Source: Pigoraptor chileana
Taxonomy: Eukaryota > Opisthokonta > Filasterea
Direction of reading: 5' to 3'
DNA: 20,551 nucleotides
Assembly (NCBI GenBank): GCA_943704495.1
Contig: CALSCR010000757.1
Coordinates: forward strand, 1 to 20,551
Below are positions 19,686 through 20,551 of this stretch, one piece after another. The notes below the pieces were generated by a model. That model did not search any database. It was given only the letters and a program-made list of their open reading frames with translations, and was not told the DNA's origin. A program made the translations under genes and the position numbers. Position 1 is the first letter of the stretch. Each line of letters begins with the position of its first letter.

Positions 19686-20400
19686 ATGGGTGGTGCGGAC
19701 GCAATGTTGCACACTGACGGTCTCGTCGTGCCGGGTTACGTAATCACATCGAAAATATACTCTGGCGTGCAAACTGCCTGCTTTCGCGCACATCTTGCGA
19801 GTGATCCGAGCATCGGCGTTATCATAAAGACTCACGGCAGCGGAACGAATGAGGCTGCAAGTGTAGAAGAACTGGCACGCATTCGTCACGAGTATAACAT
19901 ACTCAAGTCGTTTGATTTTGATGGAGTCCCGAGGGCGCTCGGCCTTGTGCCACACAAGAACGGTCTCGCTTTAGTCGTTGAAGACTTTGATCACGCCGTC
20001 TCGATGCGCGAGATGATGCGTGCTGGTCCGCTCGATAGGTGGGATACATGCCTTCATTGGGTGTGGTTATTCGGAAAACATGTCCCTGTATGCGACAATC
20101 AATGCACTGCATATGCATACGGCTGTGTGTTTGCCGCACGTATATAGCGTTTACCTCTGCTCACTGTTCTGTGCAATACATTTTCGCAGGTCAAAGTTTC
20201 TTCCCCTCGCCATCGAGCTGACGAAAGTATTGGCGCTTATCCACGCGGCGGGTGTGATTCACAAGGACATCAAGCCCGCGAATGTGAAGGTAAACAGCAA
20301 AACGATGGAAGTGCAGATCATCGACTTCAGCATATCCACGCGTCTTGCCGCTGAGGACTTGGGGGCGAATGCAAGCGCAACGGCTGCGTACGAAGGATCG
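19686..20400 (+). CDS. N-terminal protein kinase domain of a probable multidomain sensor (hybrid histidine) kinase, 3' partial
   Basis: Exons 19686-20038 and 20190-20400 (phase 0 end) give 188 residues. The gene continues past the window. Visible kinase elements: GYVITSKIYSG loop region, IIK with Lys48 (VAIK position), helix-C-like Glu69 in RIRHEYNIL, GVIHKDIKPAN catalytic loop (Asp144, Asn149), and IIDFSIST, where DFG reads DFS (Asp163). The wording KFLPLAIEL, IHKDIKPAN, IIDF and the AYEGS end resembles the N-terminal kinase of cyanobacterial AAA-ATPase/GAF/histidine kinase proteins and of fungal Mak2/Mak3-type hybrid kinases, more than ordinary eukaryotic kinases. On that basis I infer AAA-ATPase, GAF and histidine kinase parts downstream; none is visible here. 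Start: ATG 19686, with A at -3 and G at +4. A (CCCT)n tract closes the window inside the next intron. Confidence 0.82.
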
Positions 20401-20517
20401 GTGGGTGAAGACAATTTGCAATGATTGCGTGCGACGGATCTCCATGGCTGTGTTTAGGGCAGTATTGTAGTTGTTTCTTGCGTCGCCGAGGTCTGTCCGC
20501 TTGCATTAAGCATCGCT

Positions 20518-20549
20518 CCCCTTCCCTCCCTCCCTCCTTCCCTCCCTAC
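20518..20549. repeat. (CCCT)n pyrimidine tract
   Basis: Imperfect CCCT/CCTT units at the right edge, probably inside the intron that follows the second kinase exon. Confidence 0.85.
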
Positions 20550-20551
20550 GC

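Noticed and set aside
1-20551. Transposons, virus-like elements, tRNA or rRNA genes, CRISPR
   Set aside because: No transposase, reverse transcriptase, integrase or capsid-like motif, no long terminal repeats and no tRNA arm pattern were recognised by reading. Short or very decayed copies could be missed. The periodic repeats are microsatellites, not CRISPR.

Overview
The window is nuclear DNA from an intron-rich, gene-dense eukaryote, probably single-celled and flagellated. Six protein-coding genes can be read by joining exons across GT-AG introns of about 110-390 bases. Introns and spacers are full of (CA)n/(GT)n runs, which create many spurious HTHTHT/VCVCVC reading frames. A sperm/flagellar CatSper-type channel, a mitochondrial complex I assembly factor and a fungal/bacterial-style multidomain kinase point to a flagellate, perhaps near the opisthokonts (choanoflagellate, apusomonad or early fungal grade). 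Species cannot be fixed from the sequence.

Layout: (1) about 55-3502 (+), the 3' nine exons of a CatSper2-like channel, cut by the left edge. (2) 3503-4912, spacer, including a microsatellite-free block rich in CAGT/ACTG. (3) 4913-8605 (+), a 932-residue homologue of the mitochondrial trifunctional enzyme alpha subunit (FadJ/HADHA type). Its hydratase active site is intact, its dehydrogenase signatures are lost, and it has an extra C-terminal membrane segment. (4) 9238-11845 (-), Cdh1/Fizzy-related, the APC/C co-activator, six exons, convergent with the previous gene. (5) 11846-12273, a short divergent promoter region with CCAAT-like, CACGTG and E2F-like sites. (6) 12274-14186 (+), NUBPL/Ind1, six exons with a clear mitochondrial presequence. 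(7) 14187-15506, spacer with an AT-rich island and a CA array. (8) 15507-17732 (+), a compact class I cyclic nucleotide phosphodiesterase, five exons, all introns phase 0. (9) 17733-19685, spacer. (10) 19686 to beyond 20400 (+), the N-terminal kinase domain of a probable multidomain sensor kinase, cut by the right edge.

The genes do not form one pathway. They cover flagellar calcium entry, cyclic nucleotide turnover and sensing (CatSper2, PDE, kinase), mitochondrial function (HADHA-like protein, NUBPL) and cell-cycle control (Cdh1). No transposon, virus-like element, rRNA, tRNA or CRISPR array was recognised.

The most interesting signals are complementary repeats at opposite ends of several introns (GT near the donor and CA near the acceptor; in one intron GTTT and AAAC instead), which suggest splice-site bridging by RNA pairing, and the HADHA-like protein that seems to have lost its dehydrogenase activity.
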